Positions 9,480 to 19,585 of a stretch of DNA of 64,000 nucleotides are shown one piece after another (within the stretch, counting starts at the first letter, position 1; the number at the start of each line of letters is the position of its first letter). The translations under genes and the position numbers were made by a program. The notes under the pieces are model-generated. The model made no database searches. It was not told the origin of the DNA and saw nothing but the letters and a program-made list of their open reading frames with translations. The DNA is taken from assembly GCF_000934465.1 (NCBI RefSeq), contig NZ_JXWY01000009.1:1-64000 (forward strand). Reading direction: 5' to 3'. The stretch comes from Staphylococcus microti. GTDB taxonomy: Bacteria; Bacillota; Bacilli; Staphylococcales; Staphylococcaceae.

Positions 9480-10067
9480 CTATTTACTTGGACGCTGCTT
9501 AATTTGCCATAATACAAAAAGTAACGGTATCATAGATAGCCAAAATGCAATATAGCCAATGATTGCTTCATAACTTGTAAGCGAACCATAGATTGGATAT
9601 TGATGAAATACATAATCTATGACGTCATTATGAATCACCCATGCGATTGTAATGCCTAAGCTCAAAAAAGTAAATTTGAAACGTGGCAAAAATAAGAACG
9701 CTTGGATGGCCATAATGCCATGCGACATAATCAGCATAACGCCTGTAAGATAAATCGTATCATCTACATAAAAGAGCATGAAATTCATAATCACTGCCCA
9801 GACACCATATTTAAATAAAGTGACAAAGGCAAGCGTGTCGATAATAGCTGAGCGTTTATTGATAAGCCACAAAAAGATACTTATGGATAAAAACAATGTT
9901 GCGGTTGGACTATCAGGAACAAACGGCCAGAAGTACCATGGTGTTTCTGATAATTGTGGTGCATACCAAATATAGCCATAAAGCGTACCGAGTAAATTCG
10001 CAATGAGCAACATGTACAAAATGGGTCGATGATACAGCAATGTGTGTAAGAGTGACTTTATGGACAT
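9480..10067 (-). CDS. DUF1405 membrane protein (YpjA-like)
   Basis: About 195 residues, almost all hydrophobic, with five to six predicted transmembrane helices and the conserved YAPQLSETPWYFWPFVPDSP segment typical of the DUF1405/YpjA family. The function is unknown. The start at 10067 is supported by GAGG 8 nt upstream; the in-frame ATG at 10088 precedes that ribosome site. The gene lies 25 bp downstream of ypiB, in the same order as the ypi/ypj cluster of B. subtilis. Confidence 0.85.
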   Translation of the reverse strand: MSIKSLLHTLLYHRPILYMLLIANLLGTLYGYIWYAPQLSETPWYFWPFVPDSPTATLFLSISIFLWLINKRSAIIDTLAFVTLFKYGVWAVIMNFMLFYVDDTIYLTGVMLIMSHGIMAIQAFLFLPRFKFTFLSLGITIAWVIHNDVIDYVFHQYPIYGSLTSYEAIIGYIAFWLSMIPLLFVLWQIKQRPSK

Positions 10068-10092
10068 TGAACTTACCTCGTTATACATAGTA

Positions 10093-10644
10093 TTAAAAAT
10101 GCTGTCTACGCAACTTCAATGTGTTACGTAGACGGGTAAAATGATAAAATGCGTCTGCATCTTGCATTGTGAGACTTAGGTCGATTTGTGAAGACAGTGC
10201 TTCTAACAAACGTTGTTCGGTTGCTTGTGATAGTGAGAGATGATACAAATCCCTTAAATAGGCTGACTGATCAGTTTGCTCTAACAATTGATACAGTAAG
10301 ACTTTATCTAACATAGCATCTCTGCGTACGTCATGATGCAAATGCAGTTTGAGGTCAATGGTTTGTGATGTTCGAATGACCTCGTGAAAGATTTGATCTG
10401 AATTAATGAGATGTTGCGCACCATCGTGATATTGTATGGCGTGCGTTTGAGCATCAACAGTTGCTAATTGTAATGTAGGGTGTTGTTCAATGACGTGATC
10501 AACAAAGTGTATGTGGTTTAACAGCTGTGCATTCGCTTTAATATAATTGAGCAACCAAACACTAATGCGTGATTTAAATGTATAATGCGTCAATAAGTAC
10601 GTTATAAACTGCTGTTTGACTTGCTGTAATGGTACATCCAACAT
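10093..10644 (-). CDS. ypiB: UPF0302 protein YpiB (ReoY-like)
   Basis: 183 residues that match the YpiB family in size, in composition (IDFVxxVIxQHP-type core) and in position directly after the TPR protein YpiA. The Listeria orthologue ReoY acts with ReoM and ClpCP in the degradation of the peptidoglycan enzyme MurA; the same role here is inference. The ATG at 10644 has AGG 8 nt upstream; a GTG three codons earlier is possible but lies in the ribosome site. It sits 9 bp after ypiA, so the two are surely co-transcribed. Confidence 0.8.
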   Translation of the reverse strand: MLDVPLQQVKQQFITYLLTHYTFKSRISVWLLNYIKANAQLLNHIHFVDHVIEQHPTLQLATVDAQTHAIQYHDGAQHLINSDQIFHEVIRTSQTIDLKLHLHHDVRRDAMLDKVLLYQLLEQTDQSAYLRDLYHLSLSQATEQRLLEALSSQIDLSLTMQDADAFYHFTRLRNTLKLRRQHF

Positions 10645-10653
10645 ACACGTCAC

Positions 10654-11895
10654 CTATAACAAGCGTTCGCGTTCTTCGTGCCATAATGTATTATTCGGTT
10701 CTAGTTCGATTAAGCGATTGAGCAGATTTTCACGTGTTGCTGTATCACCAATTTCAACAGCGTAGTGATAATAGTCACTTAAAAAGTCAATATTATCATG
10801 AAGTGTGGCGTGTGCCAGTGCATAGAAATGCTGCGCTTCTTTATCACGTTCTTCTTCACCGAGTGCATAAGCGATTTGCCACATAAATTGTGGGTCCATA
10901 TCATCTTCCTCAGTATATTGAATGAGTGAAATTAAACCGTCATTGTCTTCTTCATTGCGATAGTAGTCTGCGAGTAGCATTAACGGTTCTTGGTATGCAG
11001 GATCGACTTCGAGCGCTTGTTTTAATAAGGTTACGCCTTCTTCTGCATCACCGTGTTCGATTTGTAATGCACCTGTCGTATACATTAATTCTTTATAAAA
11101 TTGGTTTAAGCGTAAGCCTTCTGTCCCGACTTCAATCGCATCTTCATACGCTTTTTCATTTTCATACAGCTGTTGTAAATAAAAATACGCTTGCATATAG
11201 TCTGGGTCTTTTTGCAATAAAGTACGGATAATTTTAATCGCTTCTTGAGTTAAATCATTTTTATCAAATGCAATCGCCTTTTTAAAGTAATCTTCAGATG
11301 TCATTTCTTGTTCGTGAATTTCTTCAAACCATTGTAATGCATCTGAATAGTTACCACTTTGTAAGCTGCTGTCAGCTAGACGTGAGAAGATATTGACGCC
11401 GTTAACAATATGTTCTCCTGCTTCAAGCACAGTATCGTATGCACGTGAGGCACGTAAATATTGTCCGTCATAGTAAAATAACTCAGCGAGTGCAAAGTGT
11501 AAGACAGGATCAGACGGTTGCATATCAATCGCTTGTTGTACTTTGTCAATCGCTACATCAGTCATATTAATTTGCTGGTATAAATCTGCTTCTAACATCA
11601 AGCGTTCTGGTGTTAATTCAACATCGTTCAAATATTCTAGTGCTTCATCTGTATGATTTTCAGAAATTAAGCCTTCAATAAAATAAATTAAAACATCAGC
11701 TTCATCCGGATATTTCATATACAGTGCACGGAATACATCTAATCCTTGTGGCATTAAACCAAAACGATACAATGTCTCACCAAGCATAAATAACGCTTCA
11801 TCATTGTCTGATTGAAGTGCCTGTTCGACACGGCTATTGATGTCCTCTAGCTTTTGACTATTGATATCATCTATTAACTTGTAGATATCTTGCAT
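10654..11895 (-). CDS. ypiA: Tetratricopeptide-repeat protein YpiA
   Basis: 413 residues built largely of TPR helices; repeats with the A…Y/F…A…P pattern are visible throughout (for example DPVLHFALAELFYYDGQYL and DPDYMQAYFYLQQLYENE). No signal peptide or membrane segment, so it is probably a cytoplasmic scaffold. The family usually sits beside ypiB. The ATG at 11895 directly follows the aroA stop (TAACATG), with the GAGGG inside the aroA end as ribosome site. The biochemical role is unknown; a link to cell-envelope control with YpiB/ReoY is only inferred from context. Confidence 0.87.
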   Translation of the reverse strand: MQDIYKLIDDINSQKLEDINSRVEQALQSDNDEALFMLGETLYRFGLMPQGLDVFRALYMKYPDEADVLIYFIEGLISENHTDEALEYLNDVELTPERLMLEADLYQQINMTDVAIDKVQQAIDMQPSDPVLHFALAELFYYDGQYLRASRAYDTVLEAGEHIVNGVNIFSRLADSSLQSGNYSDALQWFEEIHEQEMTSEDYFKKAIAFDKNDLTQEAIKIIRTLLQKDPDYMQAYFYLQQLYENEKAYEDAIEVGTEGLRLNQFYKELMYTTGALQIEHGDAEEGVTLLKQALEVDPAYQEPLMLLADYYRNEEDNDGLISLIQYTEEDDMDPQFMWQIAYALGEEERDKEAQHFYALAHATLHDNIDFLSDYYHYAVEIGDTATRENLLNRLIELEPNNTLWHEERERLL

Positions 11896-11896
11896 G

Positions 11897-13189
11897 TTAT
11901 CCCTCATTTTCTAATTGTTTTAACACAGGTAAAAATCCAGGGAACGACACATTCACACTATCAAAACGATTGATTGTATAAGCATCTTGTGTGAGCAATG
12001 AAGCTACAGCAAGCATCATACCGATACGATGGTCAGTATGACTATCAAGTACCTCCACTTTAGTCACATTTGATGGATGAATAATCAAGCCATCAGACGT
12101 CGGTTCAAGTGATAATCCTAACTTGTTCAATTCATTTGCTGTTGTGTCGATTCGATTGGTCTCTTTTACCTTTAATTCTTCAGCATTTTTAATGATACTT
12201 GAACCTTGCGCTTGTGTACAGAGTAATGCTATCACAGGCAGTTCATCGATGCATCTCGGGATTAACTGTCCGCTTATTTCAGTCCCCTGTAGATCAGGTG
12301 TGTATTGTACGCGAATCGAAGCGGTTGGTTCCGGGCCATCTGTTACATTAAAAACTGTGAGGTTGCCCCCCATATTTTTGACGACTTCAAGAATACCATC
12401 TCGTGTTGAATTAATGCCAACATTATGTATCGTAATGTCACTGCCCGGAATAATCAGACCAGCGACGATAAAAAATGCAGCAGATGAAATATCGCCGGGC
12501 ACATGAAAGTCTGCGGGGTGAATATGCTTGATACCGTTAGGTGGTAAAGTGACTGTTAAATCTTCCACTTGTATCGGAATGCCGTAATGCGCAAACATCG
12601 TTTCAGTATGGTTACGAGAAACGTCGATTTCTTCAACGATGGATGTTTCATGCGCAAATAATCCTGCAAACAGAATCGCGCTTTTCACTTGGGCGCTTGC
12701 GACATGCATTTTAAAATGAATACCTTTGACTTTACTTGGCGTCAGAATAAGCGGTGTGTATTGATCGTCCACGCCAGAAATTTGAATATTCATCTGTTGT
12801 AAAGGCGTCATAATACGTGCCATAGGGCGTTTACCAATTGATGCATCGCCGGACAGCACACTTTGGATACCTGCCCCGCCCAATAATCCAGCAAGTAAAC
12901 GTGTCGTCGTACCAGAATTCCCCGTATATAACACTTGATGCGGTGTTTTAAAATTTTTGTAACCGGGGGATTGAATCGTGATGCGATCTGACTCAATCGT
13001 AATCGAAACACCTAACAAACGGAAAATTTCAGCTGTACGCAAACAATCTTCTCCGAGTAGTGGTTGGTAAATGACGGATTCGCCTTCCGCTAGCGAACCT
13101 AAAATAATTGCACGATGTGTCATAGATTTATCACCAGGCACAGTGATCTCTCCCGTTAAAGGGCCGTGTAAATCAATCGTCGTTGCCAT
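11897..13189 (-). CDS. aroA: 3-phosphoshikimate 1-carboxyvinyltransferase (EPSP synthase)
   Basis: Shikimate-pathway enzyme joining phosphoenolpyruvate to shikimate-3-phosphate. The 430 residues show the substrate-binding signatures [19 protein letters not shown] (17–35), [15 protein letters not shown] (about 91–105), and the late KVKETNRI and DHRIGMM motifs. In the glycine-rich loop it reads GNSGTTTR; the class II pattern is a GTT-type loop rather than the GNAGTAMR of enteric enzymes, as in other staphylococci. The aroC–aroB–aroA order is kept; it starts 7 bp after aroB and abuts ypiA. Confidence 0.97.
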   Translation of the reverse strand: MATTIDLHGPLTGEITVPGDKSMTHRAIILGSLAEGESVIYQPLLGEDCLRTAEIFRLLGVSITIESDRITIQSPGYKNFKTPHQVLYTGNSGTTTRLLAGLLGGAGIQSVLSGDASIGKRPMARIMTPLQQMNIQISGVDDQYTPLILTPSKVKGIHFKMHVASAQVKSAILFAGLFAHETSIVEEIDVSRNHTETMFAHYGIPIQVEDLTVTLPPNGIKHIHPADFHVPGDISSAAFFIVAGLIIPGSDITIHNVGINSTRDGILEVVKNMGGNLTVFNVTDGPEPTASIRVQYTPDLQGTEISGQLIPRCIDELPVIALLCTQAQGSSIIKNAEELKVKETNRIDTTANELNKLGLSLEPTSDGLIIHPSNVTKVEVLDSHTDHRIGMMLAVASLLTQDAYTINRFDSVNVSFPGFLPVLKQLENEG

Positions 13190-13196
13190 AGCACGC

Positions 13197-14264
13197 TCAT
13201 TCCTTTCCTAATGACTGTAATGTATTAAATGCGACTTCAAGGACATCTACAGGCACTGTTTGAACGGTCGGTTGACCAATTGCTTGTAACAATACCATAC
13301 GAATGCCTGTTTGATTGTTTTTCTTGTCTTGTTGCATAAGTTTGAGCAAAGGTTCAAATGTTAGCGTCTCAATCAATTGAAGTGGATAACCAAGTGTTGC
13401 TAAATAGTGATAGTAATGGCCTACTGAATGTTTTGTATCGAGTAATGTATTCGCTACAATCATTTGATACAGTATGCCAATCATCACTGCGTGGCCGTGC
13501 GGTATTTTTGTTGCATATTCTACCGCATGACCGAATGTATGACCTAAGTTTAGCCATTGACGTTGTCCACGCTCTTTCTCATCATTGACAACAATGTCTA
13601 ACTTTGTTTGAATCCCGTCGATAAGATATTGTTCGATATGCTTGAGTTGAAGAAGTGATGGTTGGTCATAATAAGTTGTTTCTAATGTACGCACGGCTTC
13701 TGAACCTTTTAATAGTGCGTGTTTATATACTTCTCCATAGCCACTTAATATTTCGCTTTCTGGCAATGATGTTAAGAAGTCTAAATCATATAGTACAGCG
13801 GCAGGTCGATGAAATGCACCGATTAAATTTTTACCGTGTGCTGCATTAATGCCTACTTTGCCTCCAATGCTTGAATCGTGAGCCAAAATTGTTGTTGGTA
13901 ATTGAATAAAATCTACGCCACGTAGTAATGTCGCAGCTAAGAAACCGACAAAGTCACCGACTGCGCCGCCACCAATGGCAACGAGGCATGTATTACGAGT
14001 CGGTTGACATGCGAGCAATTGTTCCATGTATTGTTCAAAATAATGTAATGTTTTTACTTGCTCTCCTGCAGGCAACACAAATGTTTGATGATGATTTGTT
14101 TCACTAACAGTTTGTAATTTTGACGCCCAATGTGCATGAACATGTTCATCAACAAAGATGAAAACATGTTGGTACTGTGTCGTGTATTCAGTTAGACGAT
14201 CGATGGCTCGATGGGCGACAATCACGGGATAATTTTGTGTTGCATAAGTTGTCATAAGTTCCAT
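13197..14264 (-). CDS. aroB: 3-dehydroquinate synthase
   Basis: Converts DAHP to 3-dehydroquinate using NAD and a divalent metal. Visible features are the NAD-binding [19 protein letters not shown] (about 98–116) and [18 protein letters not shown], the metal ligand region with [11 protein letters not shown] (both His), and a normal length of 355. AGGGGG lies 8 nt before the ATG at 14264. It is followed closely by aroA and preceded by aroC, forming the aroCBA operon that supplies chorismate for aromatic amino acids, folate and menaquinone. Confidence 0.96.
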   Translation of the reverse strand: MELMTTYATQNYPVIVAHRAIDRLTEYTTQYQHVFIFVDEHVHAHWASKLQTVSETNHHQTFVLPAGEQVKTLHYFEQYMEQLLACQPTRNTCLVAIGGGAVGDFVGFLAATLLRGVDFIQLPTTILAHDSSIGGKVGINAAHGKNLIGAFHRPAAVLYDLDFLTSLPESEILSGYGEVYKHALLKGSEAVRTLETTYYDQPSLLQLKHIEQYLIDGIQTKLDIVVNDEKERGQRQWLNLGHTFGHAVEYATKIPHGHAVMIGILYQMIVANTLLDTKHSVGHYYHYLATLGYPLQLIETLTFEPLLKLMQQDKKNNQTGIRMVLLQAIGQPTVQTVPVDVLEVAFNTLQSLGKE

Positions 14265-14279
14265 GATGAAAGCCCCCTA

Positions 14280-15446
14280 CTAAAAGTTAATGTTCATTTC
14301 ACGGCGTGCCTCGACTTGTTGTTGAAGCATCGTCATATCATTCGATTCAAACTCTTCTAATAATGCGCGTGCGACTTCAAATGATACAGCATGTTCACAC
14401 ACTATACTTGCCGCCGGTACGGCACAGCTATCCGAGCGTTCAATGGTTGCTTTAAAAGGCTCTTTTGTATTGATGTCAACAGAAGCAAGCGGACGGTAAA
14501 GTGTTGGGATTGGCTTCATGACACCATTAATAATTAACGGCATACCGTTTGACATACCACCTTCAAAACCGCCGAGATGGTTTGACGCTCTATAATAACC
14601 TGTTGTTTCATCGTATAAAATCGGGTCTTGAATTTCACTGCCGAGTTTTTCGCCTGCTGTAAAACCTTCGCCAAATGAAACGCCTTTAAATGCATTAATA
14701 CCAACGACACTTTGTGCGATACGGCCATCTAATTTGCGATCGTAATGCACGTAACTGCCAATACCGACAGGCATGTGATTCACAATGACTTGTACAACGC
14801 CACCGATTGAATCGCCCTCTTGCTTGGCTTCGTCGATTTTATCACGCATTTGTTGTGCGATTGATTCGTCAACAACACGCACATCATTTTTATCAACATT
14901 TTGAATAATTTCTTCTATATCATAATGTGCGCGATCCTTAACGCCACCAATTTCGACAACACGACTGTAAACATCAATATCAAGCTGTTGTAAAAGCTGT
15001 TTACACAATGCACCAACAGCGACACGTGCTGCCGTTTCACGTGCTGAAGAACGCTCAAGTACGTTACGTAAATCACGATGTTGATATTTTAAACCACCAA
15101 CAAGATCTGCATGTCCCGGTCTTGGCTTTGTAATCACGCGTTTCATTTCAGATTGTGCTTCTTCACTAATTGGTTCCACGCCCATAATATTACGCCAATG
15201 TGTAAAGTCGTCATTTTTTATAACAATCGTAATTGGACTGCCGAGTGTATAACCGTGGCGCACACCAGAAACAATCTCAACGCTATCTTTTTCTATTTGC
15301 ATACGGCGTCCACGTCCATAGCCACCTTGTCGTTTGTACATTTCTTCATTTAGTTTGTTGATATCTACTTGCATATTTGCAGGTAACCCTTCAACAATCA
15401 CTGTTAGTTGTGGCCCATGTGATTCGCCCGCTGTTAAAAATCTCAT
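14280..15446 (-). CDS. aroC: Chorismate synthase
   Basis: FMN-dependent last step of the shikimate pathway. The 388 residues begin [15 protein letters not shown], and GESHG is the first family signature; GRSS-like [16 protein letters not shown] and GGMSNG follow (the third signature region RPLASVD…). ATG at 15446 is chosen because AAGGAG lies 8 nt upstream; the longer frame from 15479 lacks a site. It is the first gene of aroCBA and is separated from ndk by 335 bp containing the ndk terminator and a degenerate dispersed repeat. Confidence 0.97.
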   Translation of the reverse strand: MRFLTAGESHGPQLTVIVEGLPANMQVDINKLNEEMYKRQGGYGRGRRMQIEKDSVEIVSGVRHGYTLGSPITIVIKNDDFTHWRNIMGVEPISEEAQSEMKRVITKPRPGHADLVGGLKYQHRDLRNVLERSSARETAARVAVGALCKQLLQQLDIDVYSRVVEIGGVKDRAHYDIEEIIQNVDKNDVRVVDESIAQQMRDKIDEAKQEGDSIGGVVQVIVNHMPVGIGSYVHYDRKLDGRIAQSVVGINAFKGVSFGEGFTAGEKLGSEIQDPILYDETTGYYRASNHLGGFEGGMSNGMPLIINGVMKPIPTLYRPLASVDINTKEPFKATIERSDSCAVPAASIVCEHAVSFEVARALLEEFESNDMTMLQQQVEARREMNINF

Positions 15447-15656
15447 ATGTTCAACACTCCTTAACTTCAAATATATCAATCAGTCTATGATACGAATTGT
15501 TTGTTTTGTTCATTTAATAGATATGACATACATCATAGCATAAATTTCATGTTTAATTAACAGAAAACTTCAAAAAAGTTTATCGCTTTTAATGATTAAA
15601 GTATTTGGTTGGAATAGCTGACTACTCATAGGGAAAACGAACTTAAATGAGTAAAT

Positions 15657-15715
15657 ATCTGTAAATGACAATAGGTAGCGAGAATGCGAAAGCGTTTTGC
15701 AAGAATGCGCGTACC
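15657..15715. repeat. Diverged copy of a dispersed intergenic repeat (family B)
   Basis: GTAAATGACAATAGGTA…GAATGCGAAAGCG resembles the better-conserved copies at 18734–18779 and 28551–28595 (TAAATGGCAGTAGGT…CTGAAGTGAAAATGCG). It occupies the middle of the aroC–ndk gap, where no gene is seen. Confidence 0.45.
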
Positions 15716-15723
15716 TACTTAAC

Positions 15724-15756
15724 GAAAAAGGACGGCCACGACAAAAGTGACCATCC
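15724..15756 (-). terminator. Terminator of ndk
   Basis: Read leftward, GGATGGTCAC and GTGGCCGTCC pair (G–U wobbles at two positions) across a short loop, then TTTTTCG follows. It lies 26 bp past the ndk stop. Confidence 0.8.
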
Positions 15757-15781
15757 TGTATATAAAGTGTATGATATTGTT

Positions 15782-16231
15782 TTATTCGTAAACCCAAACA
15801 TCTTCAGGTAAAGCATAGTTACTAAGCTCTGCTTCATCAAACCATAAAGCAATTTCGCGTTTTGCAGATTCTACTGAGTCAGAACCGTGTACGACATTGC
15901 GTCCTACAGTTAGGCCTAAATCACCACGGATTGTGCCAACTGAAGCATCAGATGGATTTGTAGCGCCAATTAAATGACGAGATACATTCACTGCATCTTC
16001 CCCTTCTACAACCATCGCAAACACAGGTGCAGACGTGATAAAAGCGATTAGATCATTATAAAACGGTCTTTCTTTATGTTCGCCATAGTGCGTCTCTGCT
16101 AAAGGTTGTGGTACGGTCATTAATTTAGCACCGACTAACTTTAGACCTTTACGCTCAAGACGTTGAACAATTTCTCCAATCAATTTACGTTGTACCGCAT
16201 CTGGTTTAATCATTACAAAAGTTCTTTCCAT
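15782..16231 (-). CDS. ndk: Nucleoside diphosphate kinase
   Basis: Transfers the gamma-phosphate among nucleoside di- and triphosphates through a phosphohistidine. The 149 residues are the full family length. [14 protein letters not shown] opens the fold and [16 protein letters not shown] carries the catalytic His (NVVHGSDS is the textbook signature). TAAGGGGG lies 7 nt before the ATG. It sits between hepT and aroC as in B. subtilis (hepT–ndk–…–aro) and has its own downstream terminator. Confidence 0.98.
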   Translation of the reverse strand: MERTFVMIKPDAVQRKLIGEIVQRLERKGLKLVGAKLMTVPQPLAETHYGEHKERPFYNDLIAFITSAPVFAMVVEGEDAVNVSRHLIGATNPSDASVGTIRGDLGLTVGRNVVHGSDSVESAKREIALWFDEAELSNYALPEDVWVYE

Positions 16232-16301
16232 AATTATCCCCCTTAGTTTTAAGCATACAAGCTTATACTACCATTTATGTAAAGCGCTTTCAATAGTGAG
16301 A

Positions 16302-17258
16302 TTAACGCATGCGGTGTTGTAATTTGTCGATGAGCTTTTTAAATAAAGGTTTGAGCGCATCATTTGGCAATTGATCTAGTTCTTGCAGTGCTTTATTCAA
16401 GTATCGTGTACTAATTTCTTTAGACTGTGCAATCACATCAGATTGTCTGACTTGCTCGATACATTCTGTAAATAAAGCATCGGAAGCACCCGGATGTAAT
16501 GACGCAATTTTAGCTTTAAAATTAGGATCTTGACGCATTTCTAACAAAACAGGTAATGTTAAATGCCCGTTGCGTAAGTCGCTACCTACAGGCTTACCAA
16601 GTTTTTCAGGTGTACTTGTAAAATCTAAAATATCATCAATAATTTGGAAGCTCATACCGATATAATGACCGATTTGACGCATTGTGCGTACGGTTTGGGC
16701 ATCAGCGCCAGAAGTCATTGCGCCCACTTCTGTAGACAGTTGAATCAATAAAGCAGTTTTACGATTAATGCGTCTTAAATAGTTCGTCATGGATTGATCA
16801 GCTCTAAACTGATCTTGAAATTGAAACAGTTCACCTCGACAAACTTCAGTAATGGCATGCGATAAAGTAGCATGTACTTCAGGGTTTTTAATATAAGATA
16901 AATATTCCAAAGCACGCGCTAATAGAAAGTTCCCGGTTAAAATAGCTGTAGGTTTATCCCATTTTTTTTCAATCGTTAACTTTCCACGACGTTTATCACT
17001 ATAATCAATCACATCATCATGTACTAAAGTTGCCATATGAATTAGTTCCAAAGCTGTCGCAACACGATACGCAGCTTCATTTGCCTGATTAGGGCCTATA
17101 TAACTACTTAAAATAACAAAGAGTGGTCGTACACGTTTACCACCAGACTTTAATAAATGATGAGATGCAGCTTCAAGTGTTGCGTCTTCACTTTTAATCA
17201 GCTGTTGAAGTCTTTTTTCAATTGTCTTTATTTCTTGGTTTAGATTAATTTTCGACAT
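16302..17258 (-). CDS. hepT: Heptaprenyl diphosphate synthase, catalytic component II
   Basis: Large, catalytic subunit of the two-component enzyme that makes the C35 chain for menaquinone-7. The 318 residues hold both aspartate-rich motifs of trans-prenyltransferases: HDDVIDYSDKRRG and QIIDDILDF, plus GGKRVRP near the N-terminus. A two-residue spacing (DDxxD) in the first motif and the neighbouring small subunit gene separate it from the FPP synthase IspA in this same window. ATG at 17258 has AAAGG 8 nt upstream; the in-frame GTG at 17267 overlaps that site. Co-transcribed with hepS and menG. Confidence 0.95.
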   Translation of the reverse strand: MSKINLNQEIKTIEKRLQQLIKSEDATLEAASHHLLKSGGKRVRPLFVILSSYIGPNQANEAAYRVATALELIHMATLVHDDVIDYSDKRRGKLTIEKKWDKPTAILTGNFLLARALEYLSYIKNPEVHATLSHAITEVCRGELFQFQDQFRADQSMTNYLRRINRKTALLIQLSTEVGAMTSGADAQTVRTMRQIGHYIGMSFQIIDDILDFTSTPEKLGKPVGSDLRNGHLTLPVLLEMRQDPNFKAKIASLHPGASDALFTECIEQVRQSDVIAQSKEISTRYLNKALQELDQLPNDALKPLFKKLIDKLQHRMR

Positions 17259-17270
17259 GCCATTCACCTT

Positions 17271-17987
17271 TTAATTATTCGAGTTAGGTTTATAAGCGAG
17301 GTGCATCGCTGCAACACCACCAGTAAAGCTTCGTACTTTGACATTCTCAAAATTCACACTTTCAAATAACTTTTTAAGTGTTTCACGATCAGGAAAGTCA
17401 AAAGCAGATTGTTGTAGCCATTCGTATTCTTGTTTTGATTTTGCAAATAATTTACCGAACAACGGCATTACAAATTTGAAATACAGTTGATAACCTTGTT
17501 TGAACACAGGCATTGTTGGTTGACTTGTTTCAAGACACACTGCCATGCCCCCTGGTTTTAATACACGGTACATTTCTTCAAGTGCCACTTTGTAGTCCGG
17601 AATATTGCGAAGACCAAAGCCAATCGTAACATAATCAAACGTATTATCATCGAACGGTAATGCCATTGCATCACCTTGTACAAGACGAATGTTTTCCATC
17701 GCACTCGTTTTTTGTTCGCCTACTTTTAACATATTTTCACTAAAATCAAGCCCTGTTACTTCCCCTTCATGTCCGACCGCATGGCTCAATGCAATCGTCC
17801 AATCTGCTGTCCCACAACATACGTCTAAAGCAATTGAACCAGGCTGTACATTCATTTCTTTCATTACTTTTTTACGCCAGCTTTTATGTTGTTCAAAACT
17901 AATGATGTTGTTTAAACGATCATACTTCCCAGAGATATTTTGAAAAACTTCATGGACTTGCTCTTTATTCGCTTTATTTTTAGTCAT
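17271..17987 (-). CDS. menG: Demethylmenaquinone methyltransferase
   Basis: SAM-dependent C-methylation of demethylmenaquinone, the last step of menaquinone synthesis (also called menH/ubiE). The 238-residue class I methyltransferase shows [18 protein letters not shown] near the N-terminus, the SAM-binding [21 protein letters not shown] and the [13 protein letters not shown] UbiE signature. GAGG precedes the ATG. It stands between hepS and hepT, the conserved order that couples side-chain synthesis to ring methylation. Confidence 0.96.
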   Translation of the reverse strand: MTKNKANKEQVHEVFQNISGKYDRLNNIISFEQHKSWRKKVMKEMNVQPGSIALDVCCGTADWTIALSHAVGHEGEVTGLDFSENMLKVGEQKTSAMENIRLVQGDAMALPFDDNTFDYVTIGFGLRNIPDYKVALEEMYRVLKPGGMAVCLETSQPTMPVFKQGYQLYFKFVMPLFGKLFAKSKQEYEWLQQSAFDFPDRETLKKLFESVNFENVKVRSFTGGVAAMHLAYKPNSNN

Positions 17988-18000
17988 AATTTAAACCTCA

Positions 18001-18567
18001 TTAGATTTTATATTTTTCTTGTAATTGTTGAATTAAAACATGCTTCGTATCAGTATCAAACGCAGTCAGATAGCCTAAAGTTGAAATATCTAAGCCCGCA
18101 ATTAATGCGTGTATAGGTGCTTTCGTTAGCTTGTCAGGTAAATAAATAGCCAACACTTGTTGAAGCAGTAACGTTTCAATGTTATAAATGCTATCAATCA
18201 CTTGCGCTTGTGGCATGCGACTGCCTTGGTGTTGCAACATAGACTTAAGTTCGTTGATTCGAACAATCGCCTGACTCATTTTTAACTGAAATTCTAAATC
18301 ATTCAAATCAGCGAGCAACGTATAATAATGAGCGCTCAGTAAATCTCCAATCAAAATACCATCACGCTCGTAGTCATCATAACTGACATGGTCAAGATGT
18401 TTTAAAGATGTATCGATAGAGAGGCAAGCTAACTTTGCTTGTACTGGAATATGTAAAGCGTCGAGTACATCGCTTAACGCATGATTCATATGTATGTTAT
18501 TTGGATGTTGCAAATGTTTAAGACGTTCGTTAATTTGTTCTTCAAGTAATTGATACGTTGATTGCAT
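18001..18567 (-). CDS. hepS: Heptaprenyl diphosphate synthase, component I
   Basis: Small regulatory subunit that gives HepT its C35 product length; 188 residues, poorly conserved in sequence, identified mainly by size and by its place as first gene of hepS–menG–hepT. The visible SDLNDLEFQ-like segment and helical character agree with the family. ATG at 18567 has AGAGG 8 nt upstream; a GTG three codons earlier lies within the ribosome site. Directly upstream is the gene-free hairpin island. Confidence 0.85.
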   Translation of the reverse strand: MQSTYQLLEEQINERLKHLQHPNNIHMNHALSDVLDALHIPVQAKLACLSIDTSLKHLDHVSYDDYERDGILIGDLLSAHYYTLLADLNDLEFQLKMSQAIVRINELKSMLQHQGSRMPQAQVIDSIYNIETLLLQQVLAIYLPDKLTKAPIHALIAGLDISTLGYLTAFDTDTKHVLIQQLQEKYKI

Positions 18568-18733
18568 AGTTGCCACCTCTCAATTTAGTCACTCTCTATA
18601 TTAACACTAACCCTATAAAAATTAAATCCGAATTATTCGAAACCGTTATTTTGATAAGGAAAAGTAGTAATGATATTGTGGACGGGACTGAGACATAGCG
18701 AGGACATTCCTTAAATAAGAAAGTAAATAGTTG

Positions 18734-18779
18734 TAAATGGCAGTAGGTGTCTGAAGTGAAAATGCGTTTTAACAAACTT
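18734..18779. repeat. Dispersed intergenic repeat, family B
   Basis: TAAATGGCAGTAGGTGTCTG…AAAATGCG…TTAACAAACTT. The copy at 28551–28595 shares most positions, including CTGAAGTGAAAAT and TTAACAAACTT. No coding capacity. Confidence 0.7.
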
Positions 18780-19072
18780 GGGGAGCACTACAGAAACCTT
18801 AGTTTCGTTGTAGTGCCCCTACAAGGCTGATTAGATATGTGCCAAACTTGAAAAGTGTAGGCACATATCAATCAGCTACTGTAAAACTTCTATTGTCAGT
18901 GTTCGCAAAGCGGGATTCTCGGCAGAACTTCGCAATTCGGCAAAATTAGAAAGCAATTTTGCTCATCGCTCGGGTTCTGCTCGAATCCTAAACGCTTTGC
19001 TCACAAGCTCGATACACCCTTGCCGGGGCGGGACTACGAAAGTTTTTAACAAAAATGAGCTTTCTGTCCCGC
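18780..19072. repeat. Intergenic island of four consecutive strong inverted repeats
   Basis: The 559+ bp gap between hup and hepS holds no gene but stacked hairpins: 18780–18819 (GGGGAGCACTACA with TGTAGTGCCCC, plus inner GAAAC/GTTTC); 18826–18876 (GCTGATTAGATATGTGCC with GGCACATATCAATCAGC, one bulge); 18905–19000 (GCAAAGCG…CAGAAC with GTTCTGC…CGCTTTGC, enclosing CAAAATT/AATTTTG); and 19028–19072 (GCGGGAC/GTCCCGC), the last being a family C repeat. Could be decayed mobile repeats or a structured RNA. Confidence 0.85.
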
Positions 19073-19091
19073 TCCCAAAATTTGTCCAAAC

Positions 19092-19122
19092 AAAAAAGCC
19101 CGCTTATACAAGGGGCTTTTTT
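19092..19122 (-). terminator. Terminator of hup
   Basis: AAAAAAGCCC (19092–19101 region) pairs with GGGCTTTTTT; both flanks are A/T runs, giving a U-tract in the leftward direction just after the hup stop. Confidence 0.88.
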
Positions 19123-19135
19123 GTAGATAAAAGAA

Positions 19136-19408
19136 TTATTTTACTGCGTCTTTTAAAGCTTTACCTGCTTTGAAAGCTGGTACTTTGCTTGCAGGGATGT
19201 CGATTTCTTTACCTGTTTGTGGGTTGCGTCCTTTACGAGCAGCACGTTCGCGTACTTCAAAGTTACCGAAACCGATTAATTGTACTTTTTCACCTTTAGC
19301 TAGTGAGTTTTGAATTGATTCGAAAACGGCATCAACTGCTAAGCTCGCATCTTTTTTAGTTAAATCAGCTTGTTCAGCAACCGCGTTGATTAAGTCTGTT
19401 TTGTTCAT
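19136..19408 (-). CDS. hup: DNA-binding protein HU
   Basis: Histone-like nucleoid protein of 90 residues, a dimer that bends and compacts [16 protein letters not shown] starts the helical dimer body, and the DNA-binding arm contains [20 protein letters not shown] with the conserved RNPQTG tip. ATG at 19408 is supported by AAGGAGG about 11 nt upstream and by the universal N-terminus; a longer in-frame reading adds 17 residues foreign to the family. Monocistronic between gpsA and a strong terminator; upstream AT-rich sequence of about 175 bp probably holds its promoter. Confidence 0.98.
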   Translation of the reverse strand: MNKTDLINAVAEQADLTKKDASLAVDAVFESIQNSLAKGEKVQLIGFGNFEVRERAARKGRNPQTGKEIDIPASKVPAFKAGKALKDAVK

Positions 19409-19585
19409 GTCCAAGTTCGCCTCCTTAAAGGTTTTATGTAATGATAACTCATTTATCATTATGGTATGACTTTAACACAAGAATAGGTATAACTGCAATG
19501 ATTTATATGCGAAAAACGGCGGTTTCATCGCATTTTAGTACTTTTTTTCGATAGAAATATCCCAAATTTAAACAAATGGAATAAA

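Noticed and set aside
12123-12506. 127-codon ORF antisense to aroA
   Set aside because: Complement of a highly conserved gene; no ribosome site and no resemblance to a known protein.
16278-16292. Catabolite (cre) site TGTAAAGCGCTTTCA upstream of ndk
   Set aside because: It has one base too many compared with the cre consensus, and ndk/hepT are not typical CcpA targets; kept only as a remark.
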